From: Crystallibacter sulfonylureivorans_A | GTDB taxonomy: Bacteria > Actinomycetota > Actinomycetes > Actinomycetales > Micrococcaceae | Direction: 5' to 3' | Length of the DNA: 64,000 bases | Assembly (NCBI RefSeq): GCF_047607445.1 | Contig: NZ_JBLKRT010000006.1 | Span: 1-64,000 of the forward strand | Shown here: positions 44,757 to 54,979 of the stretch, piece by piece | How the letters are laid out: each line of letters begins with the position of its first letter | How positions within the stretch are numbered: the first letter of the stretch is position 1 | Translations under genes and position numbers: made by a program | The notes under the pieces: generated by a model | Seen by the model: the letters and a program-made list of their open reading frames with translations, nothing else | Database searches by the model: none | Told to the model about the DNA's origin: nothing

Positions 44757-45962
44757 ATGGCAACCAGGACCCATCAGATCCTTCCGGCGATCGCCGACGA
44801 TCCATACTCCGACGATGTGCTGGCCGACCCGTACACCTTGTTCGGCCGGATGCGGGCAGCCGGCCCGGCGGTCTGGCTGGAGAAGTACCAGGTGCCGGCC
44901 TTCGCGCGCTACGCGGAGTGCCGCGACATCCTCGCCGACCATGGGACCTTCATCTCCGGCGCCGGTGTGGGTCCCAAGGACCTGTTGAAGGAACCAAACT
45001 GGCGGCCGCAGGGCATCCTTGAGTCCGACCCGCCGCGGCACACCGTGATGCGGGACGCCATGGCCGGGGTGATCTCGCCCAAGGGGACGCGGGCGCTGCG
45101 GGCCGGATTCGAAGCCTTCGCGGCACAACTGCTCCCGGAGCTGCTGGAGCGTGGTTCGATCGACGGCGTCAAGGACCTGGCCGAGGTGTTCCCGCTCCGG
45201 GCGTTTGGCGACGCCGTCGGCATTCCGCAGGAGGGCCGTGAGGAGAACCTGCTGACCCATGGGGCGATGAACTTCAGCCACTTCGGCCCGGAAAACGAAC
45301 GCCACCGCTACTACTTCGAACAAGGTGCCGGAACACCGGAATGGGTGATGGACCGGACGCGGCGGGAAAACCTCAGCCCCGGAGGCATGGGCGAACAACT
45401 GTGGCAGTACGTGGACAGCGGCGACCTGCCGGCGGAGATGGCCCCGCTGGTGGTCAGGGCCCTGCTGTCCGCGGGCCTGGATACCACCGTGATCGGCATC
45501 GGCAACGCCCTCAAGCTGTTTGCCGAACATCCGGAACAATGGAGCATCCTGCGGGACAACCCGCGGATGGTATCGCTGGCCATCAATGAGGTGCTGCGCT
45601 TCGAGTCCCCGTTCCAGTCGTTCTACCGGACCACGTCCGCCGACACACAGATCGCCGGCGTCAGCCTGCCGGCCGGCAGCAAGCTGGCCTTGTTCCTGGG
45701 CTCGGCCAACCGGGACGAGGCCCAGTTCGGTCCGGATGCGGACGTCTTTCGGATTGAACGCGATGCCGCCAGCATGATCGCGTTCGGCAACGGCATCCAC
45801 CGCTGCGTCGGCCAGCCCATCACCCGGCTGGAGATGCATGTTGTCCTGACCTGGCTGGCCCACAACGTGGAGCGGATCGAGCCTGCCGGCGAACCGGCGC
45901 CGTACCTGCACAACACGCTGAAGGGCTACAGTTCGCTGCCCTTGCGGCTGCTGCCGGCCTGA
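44757..45962 (+). CDS. Cytochrome P450, CYP199-like
   Basis: The 401-residue P450 has the I-helix oxygen groove LLSAGLDTTVIGIG, the K-helix pair in NEVLRFESP, and the heme loop FGNGIHRCVGQPI with Cys350 as ligand. Several stretches (DLAEVFPL, QEGREENLL, RFESPFQSFYRTT, FLGSANRD, HNTLKGYSSLPL) recall CYP199A enzymes, which demethylate 4-methoxybenzoate-type acids. This is from memory. No ferredoxin or reductase gene lies beside it. ATG at 44757 gives a normal bacterial length; an in-frame extension back to 44010 overlaps tdh and is rejected. Confidence 0.88.
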   Translation: MATRTHQILPAIADDPYSDDVLADPYTLFGRMRAAGPAVWLEKYQVPAFARYAECRDILADHGTFISGAGVGPKDLLKEPNWRPQGILESDPPRHTVMRDAMAGVISPKGTRALRAGFEAFAAQLLPELLERGSIDGVKDLAEVFPLRAFGDAVGIPQEGREENLLTHGAMNFSHFGPENERHRYYFEQGAGTPEWVMDRTRRENLSPGGMGEQLWQYVDSGDLPAEMAPLVVRALLSAGLDTTVIGIGNALKLFAEHPEQWSILRDNPRMVSLAINEVLRFESPFQSFYRTTSADTQIAGVSLPAGSKLALFLGSANRDEAQFGPDADVFRIERDAASMIAFGNGIHRCVGQPITRLEMHVVLTWLAHNVERIEPAGEPAPYLHNTLKGYSSLPLRLLPA

Positions 45963-46055
45963 GCCCGGCCCGGTGGAACCTCCCGACTACCGCAGGCTAG
46001 ACTGTGACTCCTGCCACAGATCCGTGGCAGTGATCCGGTACAAGGGGGATCTCCA

Positions 46056-47348
46056 GTGCCGCACTCTGCCCAGCCAACGTCCCGGCCCGTGCAGGACCGA
46101 GCCTACAAGGCCCACGAAGGGCTTGATCCGGACGGGCTGACCGGCCGTTCCGGAAGCTTGCGCCTCGGTGCCCTGCGCCCGGTGGTCCGCGACTCGTGGC
46201 AGCGGTCGTTGCGGCACGCTGGCGATCCGGACCGTGCGCTGGCGCGGCTGGTGCTGGCCGACGACGAACTGGACGCCTTCCGCCGGGACCATCCGCTGGC
46301 CGCCATCATGCCGGTCTTCAGCCGGCTGCTGGTGGAACCCAGCCACGAGGCGGGAATGCTGGTGGCTGTTGGGGACCAACACGGCCGGCTGCTCTGGGTG
46401 GACGGCGACACCCGGCTCAGGGAACGCGCGGAGGGCATGATGTTCATGCCGGGCACCGACTGGTCCGAGGCGGCGGTGGGCACCAGCGCCCCCGGCACTG
46501 CCCTCGCCCTGGGCCAAGGGGTGCAGATCGCCGGCGCCGAACACTTCAGCCGGGCGGTCCATTCGTGGAGCTGCACCGCCGTCCCCATCCACGATCCTGA
46601 TTCCGGCGCTGTCCTCGGCGTGGTGGATCTGACCGGCCGGGAGGAAGCCGCCGCCCCACACACGCTCTCGTTGGTCCGGGCGGCGGTGGCTGCGGCCGAA
46701 GCCGAGCTGCGGATCATCCGCCTGCAGGCCGGGACCAGCAGCCGCGCGGCCACTCAAAAGCCAGCCAGCCTCACCATCACGGGCCGCGACCATGGCCTGC
46801 TGGAGCTGGCCGGTCGGCGGATCGAACTGTCCCAGCGGCACACCGAGATCCTCACCCTGTTGGCCCTGCACCCCGCCGGTCTGACGGCCGAGCAACTGGC
46901 CGACCAGCTCAACCCGCACGCCCGCGGCGCCACCCTGCGGGCCGAGATGGTCCGGCTGCGCAAACTGCTGGCCGGCATCAGCGCGGCCGCAGTGCCCGAA
47001 TCGCGGCCGTACCGCCTGCCCCAGCCGCTGGCCGTCGACGCGCAGCGGGTCCTGCAGTGCCTGGCCCGCGGCTCCTACCGCCAGGCCCTCGATCTGTACC
47101 AAGGCCAGCTCGTTCCGGGGTCGGAGGCGCCGGGCGTTGTCGATTTCCGCCACCGTGTCAGCGCCACGCTGCGCGAGTCGGTGCTCAGCAATGCCTCCAC
47201 GGAGACGGTGATGCGCTACCTGCAACTGCCTGAGGCCAAGAACGACGGCGATGCCTGGCTGGCGGCGCTCCGCCTCCTGCCGCCGCGCTCACCCAAGCGG
47301 GCCGGCGTCGTCGCCCGCTTGGAGCAGTTGGAGGCCGGAGGCGGCTGA
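46056..47348 (+). CDS. GAF-domain transcriptional regulator (AcoR-like sensor half)
   Basis: The 430-residue regulator has an AcoR-type N-terminus (RPVVRDSWQRSL) and a GAF sensor ending in SWSCTAVPIHDPDSGAVLGVVDLTG near residue 190. There is no AAA+ sigma-54 domain. Instead, residues of about 255-310 form a winged helix (RHTEILTLLALHPAGLTAEQLADQL). This actinobacterial arrangement commonly sits beside aldehyde or alcohol dehydrogenase genes. The aldehyde dehydrogenase 800 bases downstream is its likely target. GTG follows AAGGGGGAT. Confidence 0.85.
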   Translation: MPHSAQPTSRPVQDRAYKAHEGLDPDGLTGRSGSLRLGALRPVVRDSWQRSLRHAGDPDRALARLVLADDELDAFRRDHPLAAIMPVFSRLLVEPSHEAGMLVAVGDQHGRLLWVDGDTRLRERAEGMMFMPGTDWSEAAVGTSAPGTALALGQGVQIAGAEHFSRAVHSWSCTAVPIHDPDSGAVLGVVDLTGREEAAAPHTLSLVRAAVAAAEAELRIIRLQAGTSSRAATQKPASLTITGRDHGLLELAGRRIELSQRHTEILTLLALHPAGLTAEQLADQLNPHARGATLRAEMVRLRKLLAGISAAAVPESRPYRLPQPLAVDAQRVLQCLARGSYRQALDLYQGQLVPGSEAPGVVDFRHRVSATLRESVLSNASTETVMRYLQLPEAKNDGDAWLAALRLLPPRSPKRAGVVARLEQLEAGGG

Positions 47349-47390
47349 CCACGCCCGACGCCCCTGCCGGCCCGTCCCTCCGGGGAACGG

Positions 47391-47933
47391 TTAGCGAACC
47401 ACGCGGAACCGTAGGTGGGTCTCGCTGGCGTAGGCGGCCGTCTCCATCCGCTCTAAGGCGATGCGTTCACCCAGCCCGCCGAAGAGCGGGATCCCGTCAC
47501 CGAGCAGCAGGGGCAGCATGTGCAGCTGGATTTCATCCACCAGCCCCAGGGCGAGGCACTGCCGCGAGATGCTGCCGCCCAACAGGCTGACGGTTTTATC
47601 GCCGGCAGCCTGCTTGGCGGCGGCAACCGCCTCTCTGATGTCGTCGACCACAAAGGTATACGTCGTGCCGTCTTTTTCAACCGGTTCGTGGGCGCTGTGC
47701 GTCATCAGGTAGACCGGCACCTTCAGCAGACCGCCGTAGGGCATCTCCCCTTCTTCGATGGTCTGCGTCTTGTTCGCGCCGCCCACCACGGCGCCTATCT
47801 CCTCCCAGATGTTGTTCACCACCGCCCGGTCCTCGTCCGCAGCCTCAACATCGAACATCCAGTCGACGCCGCCTGCGGTGTCCGCCATAAAGCCGTCGAG
47901 CGTTACCGTCGCATGAACCATGACATTCCCCAT
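47391..47933 (-). CDS. Dihydrofolate reductase/RibD C-terminal domain protein
   Basis: The 180-residue protein has the RibD-C/DHFR-like fold. It opens with VHATVTLDGFMADTAGGVDWM, then GAVVGGANKT, and VSLLGGSISRQCLALGLVDEIQLHMLPLLLGDGIPLF gives the classic NADPH-binding stretch. Members reduce varied small molecules and most have no known substrate. ATG at 47933 is chosen for the GGAGAAGG site; a longer in-frame stretch upstream crosses the divergent promoter region. It is convergent with the GAF regulator and divergent from aldehyde dehydrogenase. Confidence 0.86.
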   Translation of the reverse strand: MGNVMVHATVTLDGFMADTAGGVDWMFDVEAADEDRAVVNNIWEEIGAVVGGANKTQTIEEGEMPYGGLLKVPVYLMTHSAHEPVEKDGTTYTFVVDDIREAVAAAKQAAGDKTVSLLGGSISRQCLALGLVDEIQLHMLPLLLGDGIPLFGGLGERIALERMETAAYASETHLRFRVVR

Positions 47934-48183
47934 GACCTTCTCCATTCGTTGACCGGTGTCCGTGGCGACGCGCCCATCCGGAAGGGCTCGAGGTGGCCCC
48001 ACGCTACCGTCGCGGCCCCGATGAATCCACGTTCTGCCGTCCTGTCCGGCCCGGCCATAGCGCCGGCGGTGCAGGATGCCGGGGTGCAACCTCGATGCAA
48101 CCTTCACTTCCCTAGGCTCGTCAGCACAGACAGTGCAGTCTGCCGGACCGGCGTGGTCCGGAACCGAAGCCGAAGGAGTCGAC

Positions 48184-49707
<1,524 letters not shown>

Positions 49708-49721
49708 AGACAGGTCCGCTC

Positions 49722-50165
49722 ATGGCGTCGGCTTCACCGCAGCGGCAGGATGCATCCAGCCCTCCCGCTGCACAACACGAGGCGGCGCTCGAGGCCACGG
49801 CAGCGCTGCCCGGGGAAGACTTTTCCCGGGTGGCGCTGACCGGTCCGGCCGTCGGGTTGCTGCAAAAACTTTGGGATACCCACGGGCAACTGATGTTCCA
49901 CCAATCCGGGGGCTGCTGCGACGGATCGTCGCCGATGTGCTATCCGGCCGGCGAATTTCTCACGGCAGATGCGGATGTGCTGCTGGGAACGTTCGACCTT
50001 CCGGACCGCGGAAGCCTTGACTTCTGGATGTCTCGGGAGCAGTTCGCGTACTGGAAGCACACGCATCTGACGGTGGACGTGGTGGACGGGCGCGGCAGCG
50101 GGTTCTCCGTGGAGGCCCCCGAGGGCAAGCGTTTCCTGATCCGCTCCCGGCTCTTCGACAGCTGA
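49722..50165 (+). CDS. DUF779 protein, aldehyde dehydrogenase partner
   Basis: The 147-residue protein has the DUF779 signature. LMFHQSGGCCDGSSPMCYPAGEF near residues 56-78 holds three cysteines that could bind metal, and FAYWKHTHLTVDVVDGRGSGFSVE follows. DUF779 genes almost always follow ExaC-type aldehyde dehydrogenases, and the function is unknown. Here it starts 14 bases after the dehydrogenase stop. The first 30 residues are a disordered Ser/Ala/Pro leader absent from many relatives. Confidence 0.9.
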   Translation: MASASPQRQDASSPPAAQHEAALEATAALPGEDFSRVALTGPAVGLLQKLWDTHGQLMFHQSGGCCDGSSPMCYPAGEFLTADADVLLGTFDLPDRGSLDFWMSREQFAYWKHTHLTVDVVDGRGSGFSVEAPEGKRFLIRSRLFDS

Positions 50166-50183
50166 TCCGGGCGCCGTCGCTCG

Positions 50184-50252
50184 GCCGCCTGCCAGCAGCG
50201 CGGGCGGCCGCCTGCCAGCAGCGCGGGCGGCCGCCTGCCACCGGCGTGGGCG
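50184..50252. repeat. 23-bp tandem repeat, three copies
   Basis: Three head-to-tail units of 23 bases (50184-50206, 50207-50229, 50230-50252) begin GCCGCCTGCCA. The first two are identical and the third differs at three positions. They fill the gap between convergent DUF779 and VOC genes and could fold into GC-rich structure acting as a terminator. Confidence 0.85.
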
Positions 50253-50263
50253 GCCGCGCGATT

Positions 50264-50641
50264 CTAGTGCTCGAAAAGACAGAAGGGGTGGCCGGCCGGG
50301 TCGAAGTACACGCGGACGTCGTCCTGAGGTTGGAATGCCGCCAGTTCGGCGCCGACGGCTTCCGCATGGGCGCAGGCCGCGGCCAGGTCATCGACCAGAA
50401 GGTCCAGGTGCACCAGCATCTGTTGCTCACCGGGCCGCTCCGGCCAGACCGGCCTGCGGTAGCCATCTTCCAGTTGGAAGGACAACCCGGGACCGCCGGT
50501 TGGATTGGCCAGCGTGACCCAATCCGGCTCCTTGGTCCGTATCTCCCAGCCCAGAAGCCGGCCGTAGAAGTCGGCCAGTGCCAACGGATCGGGTGCGCCC
50601 AAAACGGTGGCGTGCAGCCGCAATCCTTCGCCTCCGGGCAT
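50264..50641 (-). CDS. VOC family protein (glyoxalase/bleomycin-resistance fold)
   Basis: The 125-residue protein is a single-unit VOC domain of two beta-alpha repeats: LHATVLGAPDPLALADFYGRLLGWEI followed by the second-half ending VRVYFDPAGHPFCLFEH. The family includes glyoxalases, fosfomycin and bleomycin resistance proteins and dioxygenases. The final PAGHPFCLFE ending is common in actinobacterial members of unknown role. Metal ligands would be His10, His78 and Glu124, which is inference. It is the only gene between the tandem repeats and the APH-type kinase. Confidence 0.85.
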   Translation of the reverse strand: MPGGEGLRLHATVLGAPDPLALADFYGRLLGWEIRTKEPDWVTLANPTGGPGLSFQLEDGYRRPVWPERPGEQQMLVHLDLLVDDLAAACAHAEAVGAELAAFQPQDDVRVYFDPAGHPFCLFEH

Positions 50642-50709
50642 CGCTACTCCTCCAACCCAGCAACCTGTTCCGCAGTCCCGTCATGCTACTGCGGGTTCGG
50701 TTTGACCGC

Positions 50710-51597
50710 CTAGCTGTCGGACAGGACCTCGGCCAGCGCGCGCTCCCCGACGCCGCGCAACAGCCGGTTGTCGTCGGAGGTGGCCAGCAGCGCCGTCGCC
50801 ATTGCCAGCGCCCAGCCGCGTCCGCGCTGCCAGGTCTCCGGTGCCACGTCGGTGCGCGATTCGACCGCGGCGATGAAGTCCCGGCGTCCCACGCCGTCGA
50901 ACACCAGCCAGGCGGCGGCCAGATCAGTGGCCGGATCGCCCGCGGTGATGTCGCCGAAGTCGATCACCGCGGCCAGCCGGGTGCCGTCCACGATCAGGTT
51001 GCCCGGGTGGAGGTCGCCATGCAGCCACAGCGCGGGTCCGTCCCAGGCCGGCAACCCCGCCAGCTGCCGCCATAGCGCCGCGACGCGCTCTGGCTGCGGG
51101 ACCAGGCCCGAATCCAGGCGCTGCAGGATGGCGGCATTGCGCGAGGTCAGCGGGACCCCGCGGACCGGGTTCATCGGCGCGCCAGACGGCGCGGGAACGT
51201 GCAGCGCAGCCACGAACGCAGCCAGCCCGGGGGCCAGCGAGCGCCGCTCCTCCGCGCGCAGGCGCAAGGCCGGCCTGCCTTCGAGCCACGGCACCACCGA
51301 CCAGGACCAGGGATAGTACGACGACGGCCTGCCGCAGCGCACCGGGGCAGGCACGGCCACCGGCAGGTCCGGGGCCAGCGACGGCAGCCACTGCTGTTCG
51401 TTCACCACCAGTTCCGCGGCCGCCTCGCGACGCGGCAGCCTGATGGCCAACTCGGCGCCGAGTTTGAACGTGACGTTGTCCCAGCCGTTGGCCACTCGCA
51501 CCAAGGGCAGCCGGGCCAGGTCCGGAAACTGGTCGGATAGCAACCGCTGCACCAAGTCATTGGTGACGTCGATTTCCGCAGCGGGCATCAAGGCCAT
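50710..51597 (-). CDS. Aminoglycoside phosphotransferase (APH)-family kinase
   Basis: The 295-residue protein has a kinase-like fold with WLHGDLHPGNLIVDG near residue 192 (catalytic loop) and AVIDFGDITAGDPATDLA near 210 (metal-binding Asp). The N-lobe shows VRVANGWDNVTFKLGAELAIRLP. APH-fold proteins phosphorylate antibiotics, choline, homoserine or sugars. The HGDLHPGN form with DFGD is common in chromosomal members of unknown substrate, so resistance should not be assumed. ATG at 51597 is preferred over a TTG seven codons earlier because AAGGAAG precedes it. Confidence 0.87.
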   Translation of the reverse strand: MALMPAAEIDVTNDLVQRLLSDQFPDLARLPLVRVANGWDNVTFKLGAELAIRLPRREAAAELVVNEQQWLPSLAPDLPVAVPAPVRCGRPSSYYPWSWSVVPWLEGRPALRLRAEERRSLAPGLAAFVAALHVPAPSGAPMNPVRGVPLTSRNAAILQRLDSGLVPQPERVAALWRQLAGLPAWDGPALWLHGDLHPGNLIVDGTRLAAVIDFGDITAGDPATDLAAAWLVFDGVGRRDFIAAVESRTDVAPETWQRGRGWALAMATALLATSDDNRLLRGVGERALAEVLSDS

Positions 51598-51758
51598 CTG
51601 TTTCAGTACTTCCTTCAATCGATAGGCAAAACCCGCCAGCGGCCCGGGCGATTACCGGCCGAAAGTTCTGAAGCGGGACTTCCATCAGATCATCCGCGGG
51701 CGCCCGGGGCCAGCCGGACACGCTGCTGCACACCACACTCGACGGCGCCGTCAACACC

Positions 51759-51794
51759 GACAACGCCCCCGCCGGTGACGGCAGGGGCGTTGTC
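51759..51794. terminator. Stem-loop terminator after the gat operon
   Basis: GACAACGCCCC (51759-51769) pairs perfectly with GGGGCGTTGTC (51784-51794), with an inner GCC/GGC extension and a GGTGAC loop. There is no U-tract on either strand, as often in Actinobacteria. It should end the minus-strand gatCAB transcript; the surrounding 220 bases otherwise show nothing. Confidence 0.7.
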
Positions 51795-51821
51795 AACAAC
51801 AGGCCGTGGCCTGAGGAACCG

Positions 51822-51941
51822 CTAGGTCAGCGGCGTCGGTCCGATGTCGCTGCCGGTGGACGTGCCCCGACCGGTGCGGACGACGCGCTGAGGAACCGGG
51901 CCGATATCGGTGCGAGCCGATCCCAGAGCAATCCTGTGCAT
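51822..51941 (-). CDS. Unrecognised small protein, 39 residues, downstream of gatB
   Basis: A 40-codon reading frame starts 14 bases after the gatB stop, with a strong GGGGAGAA ribosome site eight bases upstream of its ATG. The product is basic and Gly/Thr/Pro-rich, has no membrane helix, and contains an internal near-repeat TDIGPVP and SDIGPTP. I do not recognise it. Position, spacing and the stem-loop 28 bases after its stop make it look like the fourth gene of the gat operon. It could be a real small protein, or a chance frame with a good start. Confidence 0.5.
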   Translation of the reverse strand: MHRIALGSARTDIGPVPQRVVRTGRGTSTGSDIGPTPLT

Positions 51942-51955
51942 GAGTTCTCCCCTAA

Positions 51956-53467
51956 CTAGGCCTGAACGCCGAGGCGTTCGAAAATGAGTTCACGGACGCG
52001 GCCGGCGTCGGCCTGTCCGCGGGTGGCCTTCATGACCCCGCCCACAATGGCTCCGGCGGCCTGGACCTTGCCGCCGCGGATCTTCTCCGCCACGTCCGGC
52101 TGTGCGGCCAGCGCGGCGTCGATCGCATCCAGCAGCGCCGAATCGTCGGACACCACGGCCAGTCCGCGCTTGTCCACGACCTCTTCCGGGCTGCCTTCAC
52201 CGGCGAGCACGCCGTCGAGCACCTGGCGGGCCAGTTTGTCGTTGATCTTGCCGGCCTGCACCAGGCGGTCCAGCTCGACCACGGTCTGCGGGCTCACGCC
52301 CAGCTCCGACGGTTCGACCTCGGCTTCCTTGGCCCGGCGGGAAATCTCGCCCATCCACCACTTCCGGGCCACTGCCGCAGAGGCACCGGCTGCGATGGTC
52401 TCCTCGATCGATTCCATCACGCCGGCGTTGACCACGTCGCGGAATTCGGCATCCGAGTAGCCCCAGTCGGCCTTCAGCCGCTTGCGCCGTTCGGCCGGCG
52501 GCTCCGGCAACCGGGACCGCAGTTCCTCGATCCACGCTTCGGTGGTGACGACGGGCACCAGGTCCGGTTCCGGGAAATAGCGGTAGTCGTCGGCGTCCGA
52601 CTTCGGCCGGCCGGAGGTCGTGGACCGGGTGTCCTCGTGCCAGTGGCGGGTTTCCTGGACAACCTTCTGGCCGGATTCCAGCACCGCCGCGTGACGCTCG
52701 ATCTCGAAGCGGACCGCGCGCTCGACCGCCCGCAGCGAGTTCACGTTCTTGGTCTCCGAGCGGATGCCAAACTGCGTGGCGCCCTTCGGCATCAGGGACA
52801 CGTTGGCGTCGCAGCGGACGTTGCCGCGTTCCATCCGGGCATCCGAGACGCCCAGGTTTTTGACAATCTCGCGGATGGCTGCCACGTAGGCACGGGCCAG
52901 CCCGGGGGCACGGGAGCCGGCTCCGACGATCGGCTTGGTGACGATCTCCACCAGCGGCACGCCGGCGCGGTTGTAGTCCACCAGCGAGTACTCGGCACCT
53001 TGGATGCGCCCGGTGGCGCCGCCCAGGTGGGTGAGCTTGCCGGCGTCCTCTTCCATATGTGCGCGTTCGATCTCCACGCGGAACACTTCGCCGTCTTCCA
53101 GCTCGATGTCCAAGTAGCCGTCGTAGCAGATCGGATCCTCGTACTGGGAAGTCTGGAAGTTCTTCGGGGTATCCGGATAGAAGTAGTTCTTCCGGGCGAA
53201 GAAGCAGGATTCGGCGATCTTGCAGTTCAGCGCCAGACCGATCATGATCGAGTACTCCACCGCCGACTTGTTGACCACCGGCAGCGTACCGGGCAGGCCA
53301 AGGTCCACCGGCGACACGTTCGTGTTCGGCACATCGCCGAACGCGTTCGGCGCCGCCGAGAACATCTTCGTCTTGGTGTTCAGCTCAACATGAACCTCGA
53401 AGCCGAGGACCGGATCGTACTTGGCCATCGCTTCGTCGAAGGCGACCAGTTCTTGAGTTTCAGCCAT
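51956..53467 (-). CDS. gatB: Asp-tRNA(Asn)/Glu-tRNA(Gln) amidotransferase subunit B
   Basis: The 503-residue subunit binds mischarged tRNA and phosphorylates the Glu or Asp carboxylate before amidation. Hallmarks are VLGFEVHVELNTKTKMFSAAPN near residue 20, PGTLPVVN, the YFYPDTPKNFQTSQYEDPIC stretch near 95 and RCDANVSLMP near 217. A C-terminal tail domain (GEGSPEEVVDKRGL onward) follows. It starts directly after the gatA stop with no gap. The operon order C-A-B is the usual actinobacterial one. Confidence 0.97.
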   Translation of the reverse strand: MAETQELVAFDEAMAKYDPVLGFEVHVELNTKTKMFSAAPNAFGDVPNTNVSPVDLGLPGTLPVVNKSAVEYSIMIGLALNCKIAESCFFARKNYFYPDTPKNFQTSQYEDPICYDGYLDIELEDGEVFRVEIERAHMEEDAGKLTHLGGATGRIQGAEYSLVDYNRAGVPLVEIVTKPIVGAGSRAPGLARAYVAAIREIVKNLGVSDARMERGNVRCDANVSLMPKGATQFGIRSETKNVNSLRAVERAVRFEIERHAAVLESGQKVVQETRHWHEDTRSTTSGRPKSDADDYRYFPEPDLVPVVTTEAWIEELRSRLPEPPAERRKRLKADWGYSDAEFRDVVNAGVMESIEETIAAGASAAVARKWWMGEISRRAKEAEVEPSELGVSPQTVVELDRLVQAGKINDKLARQVLDGVLAGEGSPEEVVDKRGLAVVSDDSALLDAIDAALAAQPDVAEKIRGGKVQAAGAIVGGVMKATRGQADAGRVRELIFERLGVQA

Positions 53468-54970
53468 TTACTTCACACCTCCGAGAGCGGGAGCCTGGGC
53501 CAGCAGCGGGCCGCCCCACGTGGCTTCCAACAGGTTTTCGAGGCCGGCGCCTGCGCGGTACAGGCGGGCATCTTCACGGGCCGGAGCCAGGAACTGGATG
53601 CCCACCGGCAGTCCGTCGGCCAGACCGCCCGGCACCGAAATGCCCGGGACACCGGCCAGGTTCGCAGGAATGGTGGCCACGTCGTTGAGGTACATGGCCA
53701 TCGGATCGTCCAGCTTTTCGCCCAGCTTGAAGGCCGTGGTCGGCGCGGTCGGAGAGATCAGCACGTCGGCGGTTTCAAAAGCCGCGGCGAAATCGCGCTG
53801 CACGAGGGTGCGGACCTTCTGCGCCGAGCCGTAGTAGGCGTCGTAGTAGCCCGCGGACAGGGCGTAGGTGCCCAGGATAATGCGGCGTTTGACCTCGTCG
53901 CCGAAGCCGGCCGCCCGGGTGGCCCCCATGACGCGTTCGATGGTCATCGCGCCGTCCTCGGGCAGCACCCGGTGCCCATAGCGGACGCCGTCATACTTGG
54001 CCAGGTTGGAGGAGGCCTCCGAAGGCATGACCAGATAGTAGGCGCCCAGCGCGTACTTGAAGTTCGGGCAGGACACCTCCACCACGTTGGCGCCGGCGCC
54101 GCGCAGCAACTCGAGTGCCTCGTCGAAGCGTGCCTGTACGCCGGCGGAGTAGCCTTCGCCCTGCAGTTCCTTGATCACGCCGATGCGCATGCCGCGCACA
54201 TCGCCGCTCCGGGCGGCCTCAACCAGCGCACCGACCGGATCGGTCAGCGAGGTGGAGTCGGCCGGGTCGTGCCCGCCGATGACCTCGTGCAGCAGCGCGG
54301 CATCCAGCACGGTCCGGGTGACCGGCCCGATCTGGTCCAGTGACGACGCCATCGCGATGGCGCCGTAGCGGGAGACTCCGCCGTAGGTCGGCTTCACGCC
54401 CACCGAACCGGTCACCGCGGCCGGCTGCCGGATCGATCCGCCGGTGTCCGTGCCCAGCGCCAGCGGTGCCTCGAAGGCCGAGACCGCCGCCGCTGAACCG
54501 CCGCCGGAACCGCCGGGGATCCGCTCCAGGTCCCACGGGTTGCGGGTGGGGCCAAAGGCCGAGTGCTCGGTGGAGGAACCCATGGCGAATTCGTCCAAGT
54601 TGGTCTTACCCAGCATCGGCATCTGCGCCGCACGGATCTTCTTGATCACGGTGGCGTCGTAGGGGCTCATCCAGCCCTCGAGCATCTTCGAGCCGGCGGT
54701 GGTGGGCTGGCCGACGGTGACAATCAGGTCCTTGATCGCAATCGGGACGCCGGCCAGCGCAGGCAGCTCTTCGCCGGCGGCGCGGGCCTTGTCCACGTCC
54801 GCCGCGACGGCGAGCGCCTCATCGGTGTTCACGTGCAGGAAGGCGTTGACGTCGCCGTCGACCGCGGCAATTCGGTCCAGGTGCGCCTGGGTAACCTCGG
54901 TCGACGAGACCTCGGAGGCGGCCAGCAGTTCCGCCAGTTTCGCGGCGCTGTGCGTAATCAGTTCAGTCAT
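53468..54970 (-). CDS. gatA: Asp-tRNA(Asn)/Glu-tRNA(Gln) amidotransferase subunit A
   Basis: The 500-residue amidase supplies ammonia from glutamine to the GatB site. The Ser-cisSer-Lys triad is visible as Lys in VPIAIKDLIV near residue 78, the cis-Ser in IPGGSGGGSAAAVSA near 155 and the nucleophile in GTDTGGSIRQPA near 177. Length is normal. It lies nine bases after gatC. The full GatCAB set indicates that the organism makes Gln-tRNA (and perhaps Asn-tRNA) by the indirect route. Confidence 0.97.
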   Translation of the reverse strand: MTELITHSAAKLAELLAASEVSSTEVTQAHLDRIAAVDGDVNAFLHVNTDEALAVAADVDKARAAGEELPALAGVPIAIKDLIVTVGQPTTAGSKMLEGWMSPYDATVIKKIRAAQMPMLGKTNLDEFAMGSSTEHSAFGPTRNPWDLERIPGGSGGGSAAAVSAFEAPLALGTDTGGSIRQPAAVTGSVGVKPTYGGVSRYGAIAMASSLDQIGPVTRTVLDAALLHEVIGGHDPADSTSLTDPVGALVEAARSGDVRGMRIGVIKELQGEGYSAGVQARFDEALELLRGAGANVVEVSCPNFKYALGAYYLVMPSEASSNLAKYDGVRYGHRVLPEDGAMTIERVMGATRAAGFGDEVKRRIILGTYALSAGYYDAYYGSAQKVRTLVQRDFAAAFETADVLISPTAPTTAFKLGEKLDDPMAMYLNDVATIPANLAGVPGISVPGGLADGLPVGIQFLAPAREDARLYRAGAGLENLLEATWGGPLLAQAPALGGVK

Positions 54971-54979
54971 GGGTGCGTC

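Noticed and set aside
50710..51597. Aminoglycoside resistance gene
   Set aside because: The fold is APH-like, but the motifs fit chromosomal kinases of unknown substrate and there is no mobile context.
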